DNA of 64,000 nucleotides from Claveliimonas ammoniilytica (GTDB lineage: Bacteria > Bacillota > Clostridia > Lachnospirales > Lachnospiraceae): contig NZ_JAOQJV010000004.1 of NCBI RefSeq assembly GCF_025567415.1, forward strand, positions 1 through 64,000. Direction: 5' to 3'. A model generated the notes under the pieces. The model worked only from the letters and a program-made list of their open reading frames with translations, was not told the DNA's origin and did no database searches. Position 1 is the first letter of the stretch. Each line of letters opens with the position of its first letter. Below, piece by piece: positions 27,098 to 36,197 of the stretch. The translations under genes and the position numbers were made by a program.

Positions 27098-28213
27098 TTA
27101 CAGTAATCCACCGCAAAGCTGCCCCTTTTTAGCATGTCTTCCATACTTCTTAGCTGCATATATATATGCATAAACATTTTCTCGCGGAGTACCGATCGGA
27201 AGCTGACACCCAACATCCAGGATAAACCCATTCGGACTATCACTGGCTTTTAAGAGGCATTTGCGAACGGATTCGATTACATCATCTATACTTCCATTCA
27301 GCATAACTTCCACAGGCGGAACATTGCCTGATATAGTCATATGCCTACCTAAGCTGTTTTTTAATTCCGATAAATCTTCGCAATTATCCACAGAGAATTC
27401 ATTAATTCCCAGCTCAAGCAGGTCTTCCCAGATAGGCTTTGTTTTGCCGCAAATGTGCAACCCCGGTGCTGAACCAGTAATTTCCGTAATGCCCTGAACC
27501 AGTTCTTTCAGATAAGGCTTCGAAAATTCACGAAAACTATTAGGGCTGATGATGGTACTGGAAGAAACCGGATCAGCTATTCCTGCCGAGACTTTTCCAA
27601 ACTCTTTTTTACATGTTTCTACCCATGTTAATGCACATGATGTAGAAAATGCCAACAGCTTATGAAGATTATCTTTATTTTTCCTCATATCTTTTAATAT
27701 ACTTTCCGGTTCACGAATCGATGCAGCCGTTGAAAGCGGTCCGGCAACACTAACACCAACCGGAAGCGAATCTCCATAATGTTTTTTCAATGCATATACA
27801 TGGTTTAATTTTTTTTGTAAAAAAGCATTACTAGCCGGTTCAAAACGAAGACTCTCAAGATCTTTATAATCTTTGAGAATATAATCCGAAATATAATCTA
27901 TTGAATTGACCGGATAAACGACCAAAGATCCAACTGCTTCACCAACTCCTTTTAATCCCATGTTCGCACTTGCGGAAATGGAATTTCCGAATTCATTATG
28001 AAGTTCATCCATAACCTTGCAATGTATCTCGAAATCTGAACGATATTGTTCAATTGTATAACCGTATAGAGGAGCAAGAGTACTGCCGTTTCCCGGATAA
28101 TAAAATGGAATATGGTCAACTTCCTCACCTCTGGCATATGCCGCATAACGCTCAGATGACGTCATTTCATCAGGCAGTGTTTGTAGTTCCTTAATCAGTT
28201 CTTCCGCATTCAT
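27098..28213 (-). CDS. Uroporphyrinogen decarboxylase-fold protein (MtaA/CmuA-like corrinoid methyltransferase type)
   Basis: This 371-residue protein has the URO-D fold. The LHICGKTKP segment (His-x-Cys) and a late GC (DVGCQLP) match the zinc ligands of the MtaA/MtbA/CmuA methyltransferases that move methyl groups from corrinoid proteins to a thiol. That fits better than true HemE, which lacks this zinc site. No corrinoid protein, MtaB-like partner or haem gene is nearby, so the substrate is unknown. I chose ATG 28213, with GGAG 8 nt upstream, over longer in-frame starts. It has its own promoter and terminator and looks monocistronic. Confidence 0.8.
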   Translation of the reverse strand: MNAEELIKELQTLPDEMTSSERYAAYARGEEVDHIPFYYPGNGSTLAPLYGYTIEQYRSDFEIHCKVMDELHNEFGNSISASANMGLKGVGEAVGSLVVYPVNSIDYISDYILKDYKDLESLRFEPASNAFLQKKLNHVYALKKHYGDSLPVGVSVAGPLSTAASIREPESILKDMRKNKDNLHKLLAFSTSCALTWVETCKKEFGKVSAGIADPVSSSTIISPNSFREFSKPYLKELVQGITEITGSAPGLHICGKTKPIWEDLLELGINEFSVDNCEDLSELKNSLGRHMTISGNVPPVEVMLNGSIDDVIESVRKCLLKASDSPNGFILDVGCQLPIGTPRENVYAYIYAAKKYGRHAKKGQLCGGLL

Positions 28214-28250
28214 AATTGATACTCCTTTGTTGGTATTGCTGTTATTCTTA

Positions 28251-28279
28251 ATTATAAAAAGAAACCATAAAATCAACAA
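28251..28279 (-). promoter_or_regulatory. Sigma-A promoter of the URO-D-like gene
   Basis: On the minus strand TTGTTG (28274-28279), a 17-nt spacer and a perfect TATAAT (28251-28256) lie 37 bp before the chosen start. Confidence 0.6.
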
Positions 28280-28322
28280 GGAAACAGTGATAATTTTTCT
28301 CAATATATATACATAATATCAT

Positions 28323-29297
28323 TTAATTCTGCCAGTAAATCTGCTGTTTCATTACCATCGGATATCTCGCCAGAGTATCACTATCCAGATTCTCCCGATG
28401 CATATCTACTGCTGTGATCTGCTGATTCTCATATGTTGTATAATAATAAATGCCTTTATCTGCATTACAGCAGGACGTATAAATGGTAATCTCATATTTT
28501 CCTTCTTCTACCTCGCAGCATCCTCTCTGCTGTTCTACAGAACCCAGAATATGGAAAAACTGTCCAACGCTTTCCTCTTCTGAATCTCCGGATATGGAAT
28601 TCATTCTGGTAAATGCAACTTTAGCGAAACGCGAAGTGGAAGACAGATCTCCCGGAAGTCCCATTCCTCCCATACCACGGCTGTAAGTCTCAAGTGGCAG
28701 TGCTTCTGCAAAATGATTCTCCGGCTGTTTTGGTGACAAGTTCATATACTGATTCAACAGAAACATCTGCATCTCAAATGGAGGGTTATTTGTCATAACA
28801 CCCATCTGATTATCATAGATATGCATACCACTCTCTACAAATTCTACCGTAATTGCCTGTTCTCTGTCCGCGATCATCCAGTGTAACTGAGCTGTCGGAA
28901 GTTCCTCGCAGAACGGTGTTCCGGTCAGATTCATGTTTGCCAGCAGTGTTTTCACATCCTCTACGGACTCACACTGACTGAGTACCCATGGAATAAATTC
29001 AAACTGAGCAACGTTTTCTTTATCCTCTACCGGTTCCTGATATACTGCATTTCCAACAAAATTAAGTCCTGCCATGCCGAGACCCTTTTCGTTGACTGCA
29101 TCATAGTATAATGGATAGTCGCCTGCCACATATGCAGTTCCGATCATTGCATAATGGCTCTTCATCTCGCCCTGAAAGCGGAATGCAAATGGATAATTTC
29201 TCGGTGTTACCACAACCTCTTCTCCATAAGAGAATTCATAATCCAAAGTTCGCCCTATATAAAAATCTTTTGTCTTATAAGTTGCTGCTGTACACAT
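28323..29297 (-). CDS. bsh: Bile salt hydrolase (choloylglycine hydrolase family)
   Basis: This 324-residue Ntn-hydrolase cleaves the amide bond of glycine- or taurine-conjugated bile acids; related enzymes act on penicillin V. After removal of Met1 the nucleophile is Cys2. The family residues are visible: Arg in GRTLDYE, Asp two positions further, Asn in TNNPPFE and Arg in SSTSRFAKVAF. Long stretches such as NEKGLGMAGLNF and KGIYYYTTYENQQI resemble clostridial bile salt hydrolases more than penicillin acylases. It has no signal peptide, so it acts in the cytoplasm. It is monocistronic with its own promoter. Confidence 0.93.
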   Translation of the reverse strand: MCTAATYKTKDFYIGRTLDYEFSYGEEVVVTPRNYPFAFRFQGEMKSHYAMIGTAYVAGDYPLYYDAVNEKGLGMAGLNFVGNAVYQEPVEDKENVAQFEFIPWVLSQCESVEDVKTLLANMNLTGTPFCEELPTAQLHWMIADREQAITVEFVESGMHIYDNQMGVMTNNPPFEMQMFLLNQYMNLSPKQPENHFAEALPLETYSRGMGGMGLPGDLSSTSRFAKVAFTRMNSISGDSEEESVGQFFHILGSVEQQRGCCEVEEGKYEITIYTSCCNADKGIYYYTTYENQQITAVDMHRENLDSDTLARYPMVMKQQIYWQN

Positions 29298-29347
29298 AAC
29301 TTCTCCTCCTAATTTAAAAATTCAATCTAAAAAATCCCATTACTACA

Positions 29348-29376
29348 ATTTTATCCATGCGTGCTTTCCTTTTCAA
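29348..29376 (-). promoter_or_regulatory. Sigma-A promoter of the bile salt hydrolase gene
   Basis: On the minus strand TTGAAA (29371-29376), a 17-nt spacer and TAAAAT (29348-29353) lie 51 bp upstream of bsh. Confidence 0.65.
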
Positions 29377-29454
29377 GGGAAAATGTTATAATTGTTGTGC
29401 TGGAAATATTTCCCGGCACTAACAAAAATAATTTCCGAACCAAAGAGGCTTCTT

Positions 29455-30033
29455 ATGAAAGACAATCTGAAAAATAACCATAATATGCTCTTCCGCCTGT
29501 TTCTGTCGACACTATATATCAGTGCATTTACATTCGGCGGAGGATATGTCATTGTTTCCTTAATGAAGAAAAAATTTGTTGATGATTACCACTGGATCGA
29601 TGAAAATGAAATGCTGGATTTTGTCGCTATTGCCCAGTCTGCTCCTGGTCCTATTGCAATCAATGGTGCGATTGTTGTAGGCTATCGGTTAGCCGGCATC
29701 CTGGGTATCGGCATTACAATTCTTGCGACCGTGATTCCACCGTTTGTAATCATCTCAGTTATCTCATTTTTTTATAATGCTTTCCGGGATAATTTTATTG
29801 TCAGTCAGATGCTGGAAGGTATGCAGGCAGGTGTCGGTGCCGTCATTGCCTCGGTTACCTGGGACATGGTATCCGGCATCATCAAAGATAAAAATACGGG
29901 CGCCGTACTGATCATGATTGCTGCATTTATTGCAGACTGTATATTCCAGATTAATGTAATCTACATCATTCTGGTCTGCATTCTGATTGGGGTCTGCCGG
30001 GCTCTTATGGCAGGAAGGAGGCATAAATCATGA
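29455..30033 (+). CDS. chrA: Chromate transporter family subunit 1 (short CHR)
   Basis: This 192-residue membrane protein of the chromate ion transporter family is one half of a split transporter. The FTFGGGYV and QSAPGPIAINGA signatures are typical, with about five or six membrane helices. Short CHR proteins work as pairs, and the second half starts inside its stop codon (ATGA, 4-bp overlap). I chose ATG 29455 because AAAGAGG lies 6 nt before it. Such pairs are common in clostridia and the true anion may not be chromate. A TATAAT occurs at 29387-29392, but its -35 is poor. Confidence 0.88.
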   Translation: MKDNLKNNHNMLFRLFLSTLYISAFTFGGGYVIVSLMKKKFVDDYHWIDENEMLDFVAIAQSAPGPIAINGAIVVGYRLAGILGIGITILATVIPPFVIISVISFFYNAFRDNFIVSQMLEGMQAGVGAVIASVTWDMVSGIIKDKNTGAVLIMIAAFIADCIFQINVIYIILVCILIGVCRALMAGRRHKS

Positions 30034-30596
30034 TCTACCTTCAGCTGTTTTTAAGCTTCCTGAAAATTGGACTATTCAGCTTTGGTGGCGGCTATGCTGC
30101 TCTCCCACTGATCCAGGGGCAGGTTGTTACCGCTCATGGATGGCTGAGCGCTAGTGAATTTACTGATCTGATTACTATTTCACAGATGACGCCAGGTCCT
30201 ATCGCAATCAATGGTGCTACCTTTGTCGGCATCAAAATAGCCGGTCTTTTCGGTGCATTTGTAGCTACATTGGGATGTATTACTCCATCCTGTATCATCG
30301 TAACACTTCTTGCCTGGCTCTATATGAAGTATCGTAATCTCTCTGCCATGCAGCTGATCCTTACTTCCCTGCGTCCGGCTGTCGTAGCTATGATTGCATC
30401 CGCAGGTATTACAATCCTTACCACTGCGTTCTGGAGCAGTCAGGGTACTGTTCAGCTCGCGACTACCAACTGGTATCTGGTAGGTATTTTTGTTATCTGC
30501 CTGATTCTTCTTCAGAAATATAAACTAAATCCTATCTGGGTCATGCTTCTGGCAGGCGTAATGAAATTAGGATTAGCGATTCTTGGAATTGCGTGA
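30030..30596 (+). CDS. chrA: Chromate transporter family subunit 2 (short CHR)
   Basis: This 188-residue membrane protein is the second half of the split CHR transporter. It has the FSFGGGYAALPL start and the ISQMTPGPIAINGATFVG motif that mirrors subunit 1 (both PGPIAINGA). The two halves probably insert with opposite topology and form a heterodimer. Its start overlaps the stop of subunit 1 by 4 bp. It is followed by a strong bidirectional terminator. Confidence 0.88.
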   Translation: MIYLQLFLSFLKIGLFSFGGGYAALPLIQGQVVTAHGWLSASEFTDLITISQMTPGPIAINGATFVGIKIAGLFGAFVATLGCITPSCIIVTLLAWLYMKYRNLSAMQLILTSLRPAVVAMIASAGITILTTAFWSSQGTVQLATTNWYLVGIFVICLILLQKYKLNPIWVMLLAGVMKLGLAILGIA

Positions 30597-30613
30597 AATT
30601 GCAATTGTATAAA

Positions 30614-30654
30614 AAAGGTTACTTTATCGCCTCACCGGTAATAAAGTAACCTTT
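30614..30654. terminator. Bidirectional terminator between the chromate transporter pair and the AI-2E permease gene
   Basis: A perfect 14-bp stem AAAGGTTACTTTAT with its complement and a 13-nt loop has A-rich and T-rich flanks. It lies between convergent genes. Confidence 0.88.
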
Positions 30655-30668
30655 CTTAATTCTTATAT

Positions 30669-31805
30669 TTATTCTCTCAGACTCAATATTCCTTCTGCCA
30701 GGATCTTCACATCGTTCAGAATATAATCAAATGCACCTGCCTGATACAGATTCAGCAGGATCAGACCAATCGGTACTGCAAAGATCATTCCTAATACACT
30801 TCCGACCCGATATCCAAGATACAGCAAAAACAGTGTATACAACGGATTCAATCCCATGGAATCTCCTACCAGCTTCGGCTGAATCAGCTGTCGTACTAAT
30901 TGTGTAACACCATACAAAATTACCAGCGCAGCCACCATCTTATAATCCCCTACCAGAAATTTGTAGATTGCCCACGGAATCAATGCAGTTCCTGTTCCGA
31001 AAAACGGTAAGAAATCCAAAAATGCAATGACAATCGCCAACAGTATCGAAAAACGAATCTGCATCAGTGTAAAACCAACAAGTAGAATCGCAAATACGAC
31101 GCCCATAATCTTGAATTGTGCTTTAAAATATCCACCCATGGCATATTTCAGGTTCTCGCCTACCAGAAGTAATCTGCTGGTAATGGACTTTGGCACTACT
31201 TTTTTCACCCATTCTCCCAGATTTTCTTTATCGGCAATAAAGAAATATGCAGATACAAAGGCTACGATTGTTCCGATCAGCACGGATGGAATCCGCTTTG
31301 CCACATTTCCTGCCACTTCGATAGTTGGCTCTCCGATACGTCCAATCAGTGAAGATGCAGTATCATCCAAATTATTCATCAGCGTTGCCCAACTGTTCTG
31401 TATCTGTTCAGGAAAACGTTCAAAAAGTGTATTCCCCTGTGCTCCAATCTGGCTCAGTCCACGCTCCAGATCATGATACATGCTTGGAAAATTGCGGATC
31501 AATACCGAAATTTCTTCCCATATCTGGCTAATGATCAGATAGATTAGACCGATACACAACGCAAGTACCAGAATAATGGTAATCGCCGAGCCCAACCGTT
31601 TCATAACCTTTAATTTCTTTTCCAGAAATGTCACCAGCGGGCCTGCGATCACTGACAGGATCCATCCGATTACAAACGGCATAAAATAGAAGATTGCTTT
31701 GATTCCCACATATATAAATAATACGGTTGCCGTTAGACTGAATACCAGGCTGACCAGAACTTTCCAGTAAGGTCTGGTATCGCCAAGGTCTTCTTTCACA
31801 CTCAT
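30669..31805 (-). CDS. AI-2E family transporter (YtvI/PerM-like membrane protein)
   Basis: This 378-residue polytopic protein has the layout of the AI-2E transporter family: two N-terminal helices, a helix pair around 70-90, a soluble segment (about 100-160) and a cluster of helices. The C-terminal block includes DFLPFFGTGTALIPWA and GDSMGLNPLYTLF. Members are permeases of unclear substrate; YtvI is needed for sporulation in Bacillus. It is preceded by AGGAGG and lies 20 bp after ysxC, so it is probably the last gene of the lon operon. Confidence 0.85.
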   Translation of the reverse strand: MSVKEDLGDTRPYWKVLVSLVFSLTATVLFIYVGIKAIFYFMPFVIGWILSVIAGPLVTFLEKKLKVMKRLGSAITIILVLALCIGLIYLIISQIWEEISVLIRNFPSMYHDLERGLSQIGAQGNTLFERFPEQIQNSWATLMNNLDDTASSLIGRIGEPTIEVAGNVAKRIPSVLIGTIVAFVSAYFFIADKENLGEWVKKVVPKSITSRLLLVGENLKYAMGGYFKAQFKIMGVVFAILLVGFTLMQIRFSILLAIVIAFLDFLPFFGTGTALIPWAIYKFLVGDYKMVAALVILYGVTQLVRQLIQPKLVGDSMGLNPLYTLFLLYLGYRVGSVLGMIFAVPIGLILLNLYQAGAFDYILNDVKILAEGILSLRE

Positions 31806-31824
31806 ATTCCTGCCTCCTGTAATT

Positions 31825-32436
31825 CTATTCTTCGCCTTCTTCTGACTCTTTCAATCCACAGATCTCTTCTGCCAGATCCCAGATCTCATCCCGTCCCTGT
31901 TTGGTCACTGCTGAAAACGGGATCAGAATACTGTCTTTGCTTAAGCCCAGTCCCTGTCTAACTACCTTGATCTGTTTCTGTACCTGACTTCGTTTCAATT
32001 TATCAAGCTTCGTCGCAATGATGATTGGATGATACCCCTGAGACAGAATCCAGTCGTACATCATTTTATCATTAGCAGACGGTGCATGACGAATATCAAT
32101 CAAAAGAAAAACAGCACGTAACTGCTTGGACTGATGCAGATAACGCTCGATCATCTGTCCCCATTTCTTCTTTTCCTGCTCCGATACCTTAGCATATCCA
32201 TATCCTGGCAGATCCACCAGATATAATTCCTGATTAATATTATAAAAATTAATGGTCTGCGTCTTACCAGGCGTTGCCGATGTACGGGCAAATGATTTGC
32301 GATTCATAAGTCCATTGATCAATGACGATTTTCCTACATTTGATTTCCCCGCAAATGCAATCTCCGGTAATGTGTTCTCCGGCAATGTACTGGTGATACC
32401 GCATACGGTTTCCAGTTCCAGGCTTCGAATAATCAT
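31825..32436 (-). CDS. ysxC: Ribosome biogenesis GTPase YsxC/EngB
   Basis: This 203-residue small GTPase is needed for assembly of the 50S ribosomal subunit. Its G motifs are G1 GKSNVGKSS, G2 region TPGKTQTINF, G3 DLPGYGYAK and G4 TKLDKL. It overlaps the lon stop by 4 bp (ATGA), an order seen in many Firmicutes. Confidence 0.96.
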   Translation of the reverse strand: MIIRSLELETVCGITSTLPENTLPEIAFAGKSNVGKSSLINGLMNRKSFARTSATPGKTQTINFYNINQELYLVDLPGYGYAKVSEQEKKKWGQMIERYLHQSKQLRAVFLLIDIRHAPSANDKMMYDWILSQGYHPIIIATKLDKLKRSQVQKQIKVVRQGLGLSKDSILIPFSAVTKQGRDEIWDLAEEICGLKESEEGEE

Positions 32437-34778
32437 TCGGTCTCTCCTTTCACGAGTGCATGCTCAAGTACCTCTTCCATTCTGGATACCGGTACTATCT
32501 CAAGCCCCCTGGTTATCTCTGTTGACAATTCCTTTACATCTCTTTCATTCTCTACAGGCACAAGAACTTTCTGAATACCTGCATTCTTAGCTGCCAGAAG
32601 CTTCTCTTTAACTCCGCCGATCGGCAGTACTCTTCCGCGCAGTGTAATCTCCCCGGTCATAGCAACATCAGCATGTACCTTGCGTCCTGTAACAGCTGAC
32701 AGGATTGCCGTTGCCATAGTAATTCCGGCCGAAGGTCCGTCTTTTGGCACTGCACCTTCCGGAATATGGATGTGGATATCATGCTTTTCAAAGTAATCCT
32801 CTTCCAGACCATAACTCTCTCCGATAGAACGGATATAGCTGATACCTGTGCGGGCAGATTCTTTCATCACATCCCCCAGTTTACCGGTCAGAGTGATCTG
32901 TCCCTTTCCAGGCATTACATTTACTTCAATCTGAAGAGTGACACCACCAACACTGGTCCATGCAAGTCCACGGACAATTCCCACTTCATCTGTCTCATTA
33001 GCCATCTGATACTGGTATTTCTCTTTTCCAAGATATTTATGCAGGTTAGTCTCTGTCACACGGATTCGGTTCTTTTTATCTTCCAGGATCTCACGGGCTG
33101 ACTTTCTGCAGATTTCGCCGACCTTACGCTCCAACTGACGCACACCTGCTTCTCTGGTATAATTTCTAACAATCTTTTCGACAGCTCCTTTGCTGATAGT
33201 GAGCTGCTCCGGCTTGATACCATGCTTCTTAAGCTGCTTCGGAATCAGATGATCTACAGCAATATGTACTTTCTCATTATCCGTATAGCTGCTGATCTCT
33301 ATCACTTCCATACGATCCAGCAGCGGTCCCGGAATCGTCTGAAGCGTATTCGCTGTTGTCACAAAGAATACCTCAGACAAATCTAACGGCACTTCCAGAT
33401 AATGATCCCGGAACTTATTATTCTGCTCACTGTCCAGAACTTCCAGAAGCGCAGAGAATGTATCTCCCTTATAATCATTGCTGACCTTATCAATCTCATC
33501 CAAAAGCATCAGTGGATTCTTCACGCCGGCTGTCTTCAATCCATTTGCAATACGTCCCGGCATTGCGCCCACATAAGTCTTACGATGTCCGCGGATCTCT
33601 GCCTCATCTCGAACGCCACCCAGTGAAATGCGTACATATTTTTTATCCAATGCCGTAGCCAGAGATCTGGCAATGGATGTCTTACCGGTTCCCGGAGGAC
33701 CTACCAGACACAGGATCGGGCTGTTGCCCTTTTCTGCAAGCGCACGGACTGCAAGGAATTCCAGTACACGCTCTTTTACCTGTTCCAGACCGTAATGATC
33801 CCTGTCAAGAATCTCCCGTGCCCTTACAATATCATGGCAATCCTCAGACATGGTATCCCAGGGCATTTCCAGCATTGTCTCAATATATGTGCGGATCACA
33901 CCGTTTTCCGCCGGGCTGTTCATAGAACTTCTGAATCTGGAGATTTCCTTCAGAAGCTTTTCTTTTACTTCCTCCGGCGCATTCAGTTTCTCCGCCTTTT
34001 CCTTGAATTCATCCGCATCTGATACCGTACTCTCCTCACCAAGTTCTTCCCTGATTAACTTTAACTGCTCTCTTAAAATATAATCCCGCTGATGTTTGTC
34101 AACGCGTTCTTTTACCTTATTCTGGATCTCTTCTTTGATATTCATAACCTGAATCTCATGAACCAGCTTATAAGACAACAGATCATATCGTTCCATCAGA
34201 TCCCGCTCTTCCAGAATATCCTGCAAATCGGTATAATGCAGTGGCACATTGGCGGCAACAGCATCTACCAGCTTATGAAGATCTCGGTATTCACTGATCT
34301 GCTTTACCATATCCCGTGGATACTTCGGATGCCACATAATAAAATTATTATATAATTCCTGCAGACTTCTGCACATCCCTTGAATCTTCGGATTATCGGC
34401 CTGAACAGCCACCAGATCACTCAGCTGGTTTTCATCCGGCAGTTCACAGATGATAGCCCGGTAATATGGGTCGGTCATTTCAAACTCTGTAAACTCTGCC
34501 CGGCATTCTCCTGCAACCAGTACACGCAGGATATTCTTCGGCAATTTAATGATCTGCTTAATCACTGCCACACATCCGATCTTATGAAGATCTTCCGCTT
34601 CCGGCATATCTATCTCGGGGTCTTTCTGAGCCGTTAGAAAGAGTTTCTGTCCCTCCTCTTCCATAGCCGCATTGACAGCATTGATTGAGCACTCTCTGCT
34701 CACATCAAAATGAACTACCATCTCCGGGAGAATGGTAAGTCCTCTCAATGCAACTACAGGCATACTGATTTCGTTCAT
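32433..34778 (-). CDS. lon: ATP-dependent protease Lon
   Basis: This 781-residue homohexameric protease degrades misfolded and regulatory proteins in the cytoplasm. It has the N-terminal LON substrate domain (about 1-200), a coiled-coil, an AAA+ module with Walker A GPPGTGKTS (about 352) and Walker B LLDEIDK, and the proteolytic domain. The catalytic Ser is in PKDGPSAG and the Lys in GGVKEKLLAA. I chose ATG 34778 (AGGAG, 8 nt upstream) over a GTG three codons earlier. It lies between clpX and ysxC. Confidence 0.97.
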   Translation of the reverse strand: MNEISMPVVALRGLTILPEMVVHFDVSRECSINAVNAAMEEEGQKLFLTAQKDPEIDMPEAEDLHKIGCVAVIKQIIKLPKNILRVLVAGECRAEFTEFEMTDPYYRAIICELPDENQLSDLVAVQADNPKIQGMCRSLQELYNNFIMWHPKYPRDMVKQISEYRDLHKLVDAVAANVPLHYTDLQDILEERDLMERYDLLSYKLVHEIQVMNIKEEIQNKVKERVDKHQRDYILREQLKLIREELGEESTVSDADEFKEKAEKLNAPEEVKEKLLKEISRFRSSMNSPAENGVIRTYIETMLEMPWDTMSEDCHDIVRAREILDRDHYGLEQVKERVLEFLAVRALAEKGNSPILCLVGPPGTGKTSIARSLATALDKKYVRISLGGVRDEAEIRGHRKTYVGAMPGRIANGLKTAGVKNPLMLLDEIDKVSNDYKGDTFSALLEVLDSEQNNKFRDHYLEVPLDLSEVFFVTTANTLQTIPGPLLDRMEVIEISSYTDNEKVHIAVDHLIPKQLKKHGIKPEQLTISKGAVEKIVRNYTREAGVRQLERKVGEICRKSAREILEDKKNRIRVTETNLHKYLGKEKYQYQMANETDEVGIVRGLAWTSVGGVTLQIEVNVMPGKGQITLTGKLGDVMKESARTGISYIRSIGESYGLEEDYFEKHDIHIHIPEGAVPKDGPSAGITMATAILSAVTGRKVHADVAMTGEITLRGRVLPIGGVKEKLLAAKNAGIQKVLVPVENERDVKELSTEITRGLEIVPVSRMEEVLEHALVKGETE

Positions 34779-34817
34779 TCCTGTCACTCCTGTCTACTCA
34801 TCGGTATTTATTATGAA

Positions 34818-34847
34818 AGGGGCGGAGTTATATTCTGCCCCGCCCCT
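34818..34847 (-). terminator. GC-rich hairpin between clpX and lon
   Basis: AGGGGCGG pairs with CCGCCCCT across a 14-nt loop. On the minus strand it is followed by TTTC and a T/A-rich stretch. It is a weak terminator or attenuator that may lower readthrough from clpX into lon. Confidence 0.6.
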
Positions 34848-34859
34848 GATTCAGCACAT

Positions 34860-36113
34860 TTATGCACTTTCAGTATTCAATGTGTCATATTCATAGATTG
34901 GATCGGCTGTACCATTAACCACATCTTCGGTAATGCGGCATGTCTTAAGCGCTTTTTCAGACGGTGCCTTATACATCGTATCCATCATGACATTCTCCAT
35001 AATCGCACGAAGTCCTCTTGCTCCTGTACGACGTTTCAGAGTCGTCTCCGCAATCGCTTCCAGTGCTCTGTCATCAAACTTCAAATCCACTCCATCCAGT
35101 TCCAGAAGCTTCTGATACTGCTTTACAATCGCATTCTTAGGCTCTGTAAGAATCCGGATCAATGCATCCTGATCTAACATTTCCAGAGATACTGTAACCG
35201 GCACACGACCAACCAGCTCCGGAATAATGCCAAACTTCACCAGATCCTGCGGAAGCACCTGCTTCAGCAGACGATCTACACTGTCCTCATGCTTCTCCGC
35301 AATTTCCTGATTAAATCCAATGGACTTCTTATCGATACGAGTCTCTATTATCTTATCCAGTCCTTCAAATGCTCCACCACAGATAAAGAGGATATTTGTT
35401 GTATCAATCTGAATCAGTTCCTGATGTGGATGCTTTCTTCCACCCTGTGGTGGTACATTAGCAATCGTACCTTCCAGAATCTTCAGCAATGCCTGCTGCA
35501 CACCCTCGCCCGATACATCACGGGTAATGGATGGATTCTCGGATTTTCTGGTAATCTTGTCGATCTCATCAATGTAGATAATGCCATACTCTGCACGCTC
35601 GATGTCTCCATCTGCTGCCTGAATGATCTTCAAAAGAATATTCTCTACATCTTCTCCGACATATCCCGCCTCTGTCAAAGCTGTTGCATCAGCAATGGCA
35701 AATGGCACATTTAATATCTTCGCCAGCGACTGTGCCAGAAGTGTCTTACCGCATCCGGTCGGTCCCAGCATCAGAATATTACTCTTATTCAGTTCCACGC
35801 CCAGATCTTTCTGAGCCATAATACGTTTATAGTGATTATACACCGCTACAGAGAGAACCTTTTTTGCCTGTTCCTGACCAATCACATATTCATCAAGAAA
35901 TGCTTTGATTTCTTCCGGTTTGTACAATGTAATATCATCGAAAGGGCCTTTGCCTTCTTCATATTCCAGTTCTTCTTCCAGTATCTCCGTACAAACCTCT
36001 ACACATTCATCACAGATGTACGATCCCGCCGGTCCTGCGATCAACTTGCGGACCTGAGACTGTGGTTTGTTGCAAAATGAACATCTGATCTGATCATCAA
36101 GTCTTCCTGCCAT
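34860..36113 (-). CDS. clpX: ClpX ATPase subunit of the Clp protease
   Basis: This 417-residue AAA+ unfoldase feeds proteins into ClpP. The N-terminal zinc-binding domain (CSFCNK and CDECVEVC, about 12-40) precedes Walker A GPTGCGKT (about 118), Walker B IIYIDEIDK and the arginine/sensor region. The loop for ClpP docking is of the IGF type and reads IGFN. It follows clpP by 84 bp. Confidence 0.97.
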   Translation of the reverse strand: MAGRLDDQIRCSFCNKPQSQVRKLIAGPAGSYICDECVEVCTEILEEELEYEEGKGPFDDITLYKPEEIKAFLDEYVIGQEQAKKVLSVAVYNHYKRIMAQKDLGVELNKSNILMLGPTGCGKTLLAQSLAKILNVPFAIADATALTEAGYVGEDVENILLKIIQAADGDIERAEYGIIYIDEIDKITRKSENPSITRDVSGEGVQQALLKILEGTIANVPPQGGRKHPHQELIQIDTTNILFICGGAFEGLDKIIETRIDKKSIGFNQEIAEKHEDSVDRLLKQVLPQDLVKFGIIPELVGRVPVTVSLEMLDQDALIRILTEPKNAIVKQYQKLLELDGVDLKFDDRALEAIAETTLKRRTGARGLRAIMENVMMDTMYKAPSEKALKTCRITEDVVNGTADPIYEYDTLNTESA

Positions 36114-36153
36114 GCTCTGTCACCTCTCATTTCAATATCATTCTAAAAACCAC

Positions 36154-36186
36154 ATAGACGCAGCCCGCCAAGCGCGCTGCGTCTAT
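36154..36186 (-). terminator. Terminator or attenuator between clpP and clpX
   Basis: An 11-bp stem ATAGACGCAGC with its complement and an 11-nt loop is followed on the minus strand, after GTGG, by TTTTT. It should end or partly end the tig-clpP transcript before clpX. Confidence 0.75.
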
Positions 36187-36197
36187 TGCATGAATGC

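Noticed and set aside
26929..27243. A 104-codon minus-strand frame overlapping the 3' end of the URO-D-like gene
   Set aside because: Most of it overlaps the better supported gene in another frame, it has no recognisable domain and no ribosome site, and its end runs through the terminator hairpin.
28214..28303. Longer N-terminus of the URO-D-like protein that would add a membrane helix
   Set aside because: The extra 30 residues have no ribosome site and cover the promoter region; ATG 28213 has GGAG at 8 nt.
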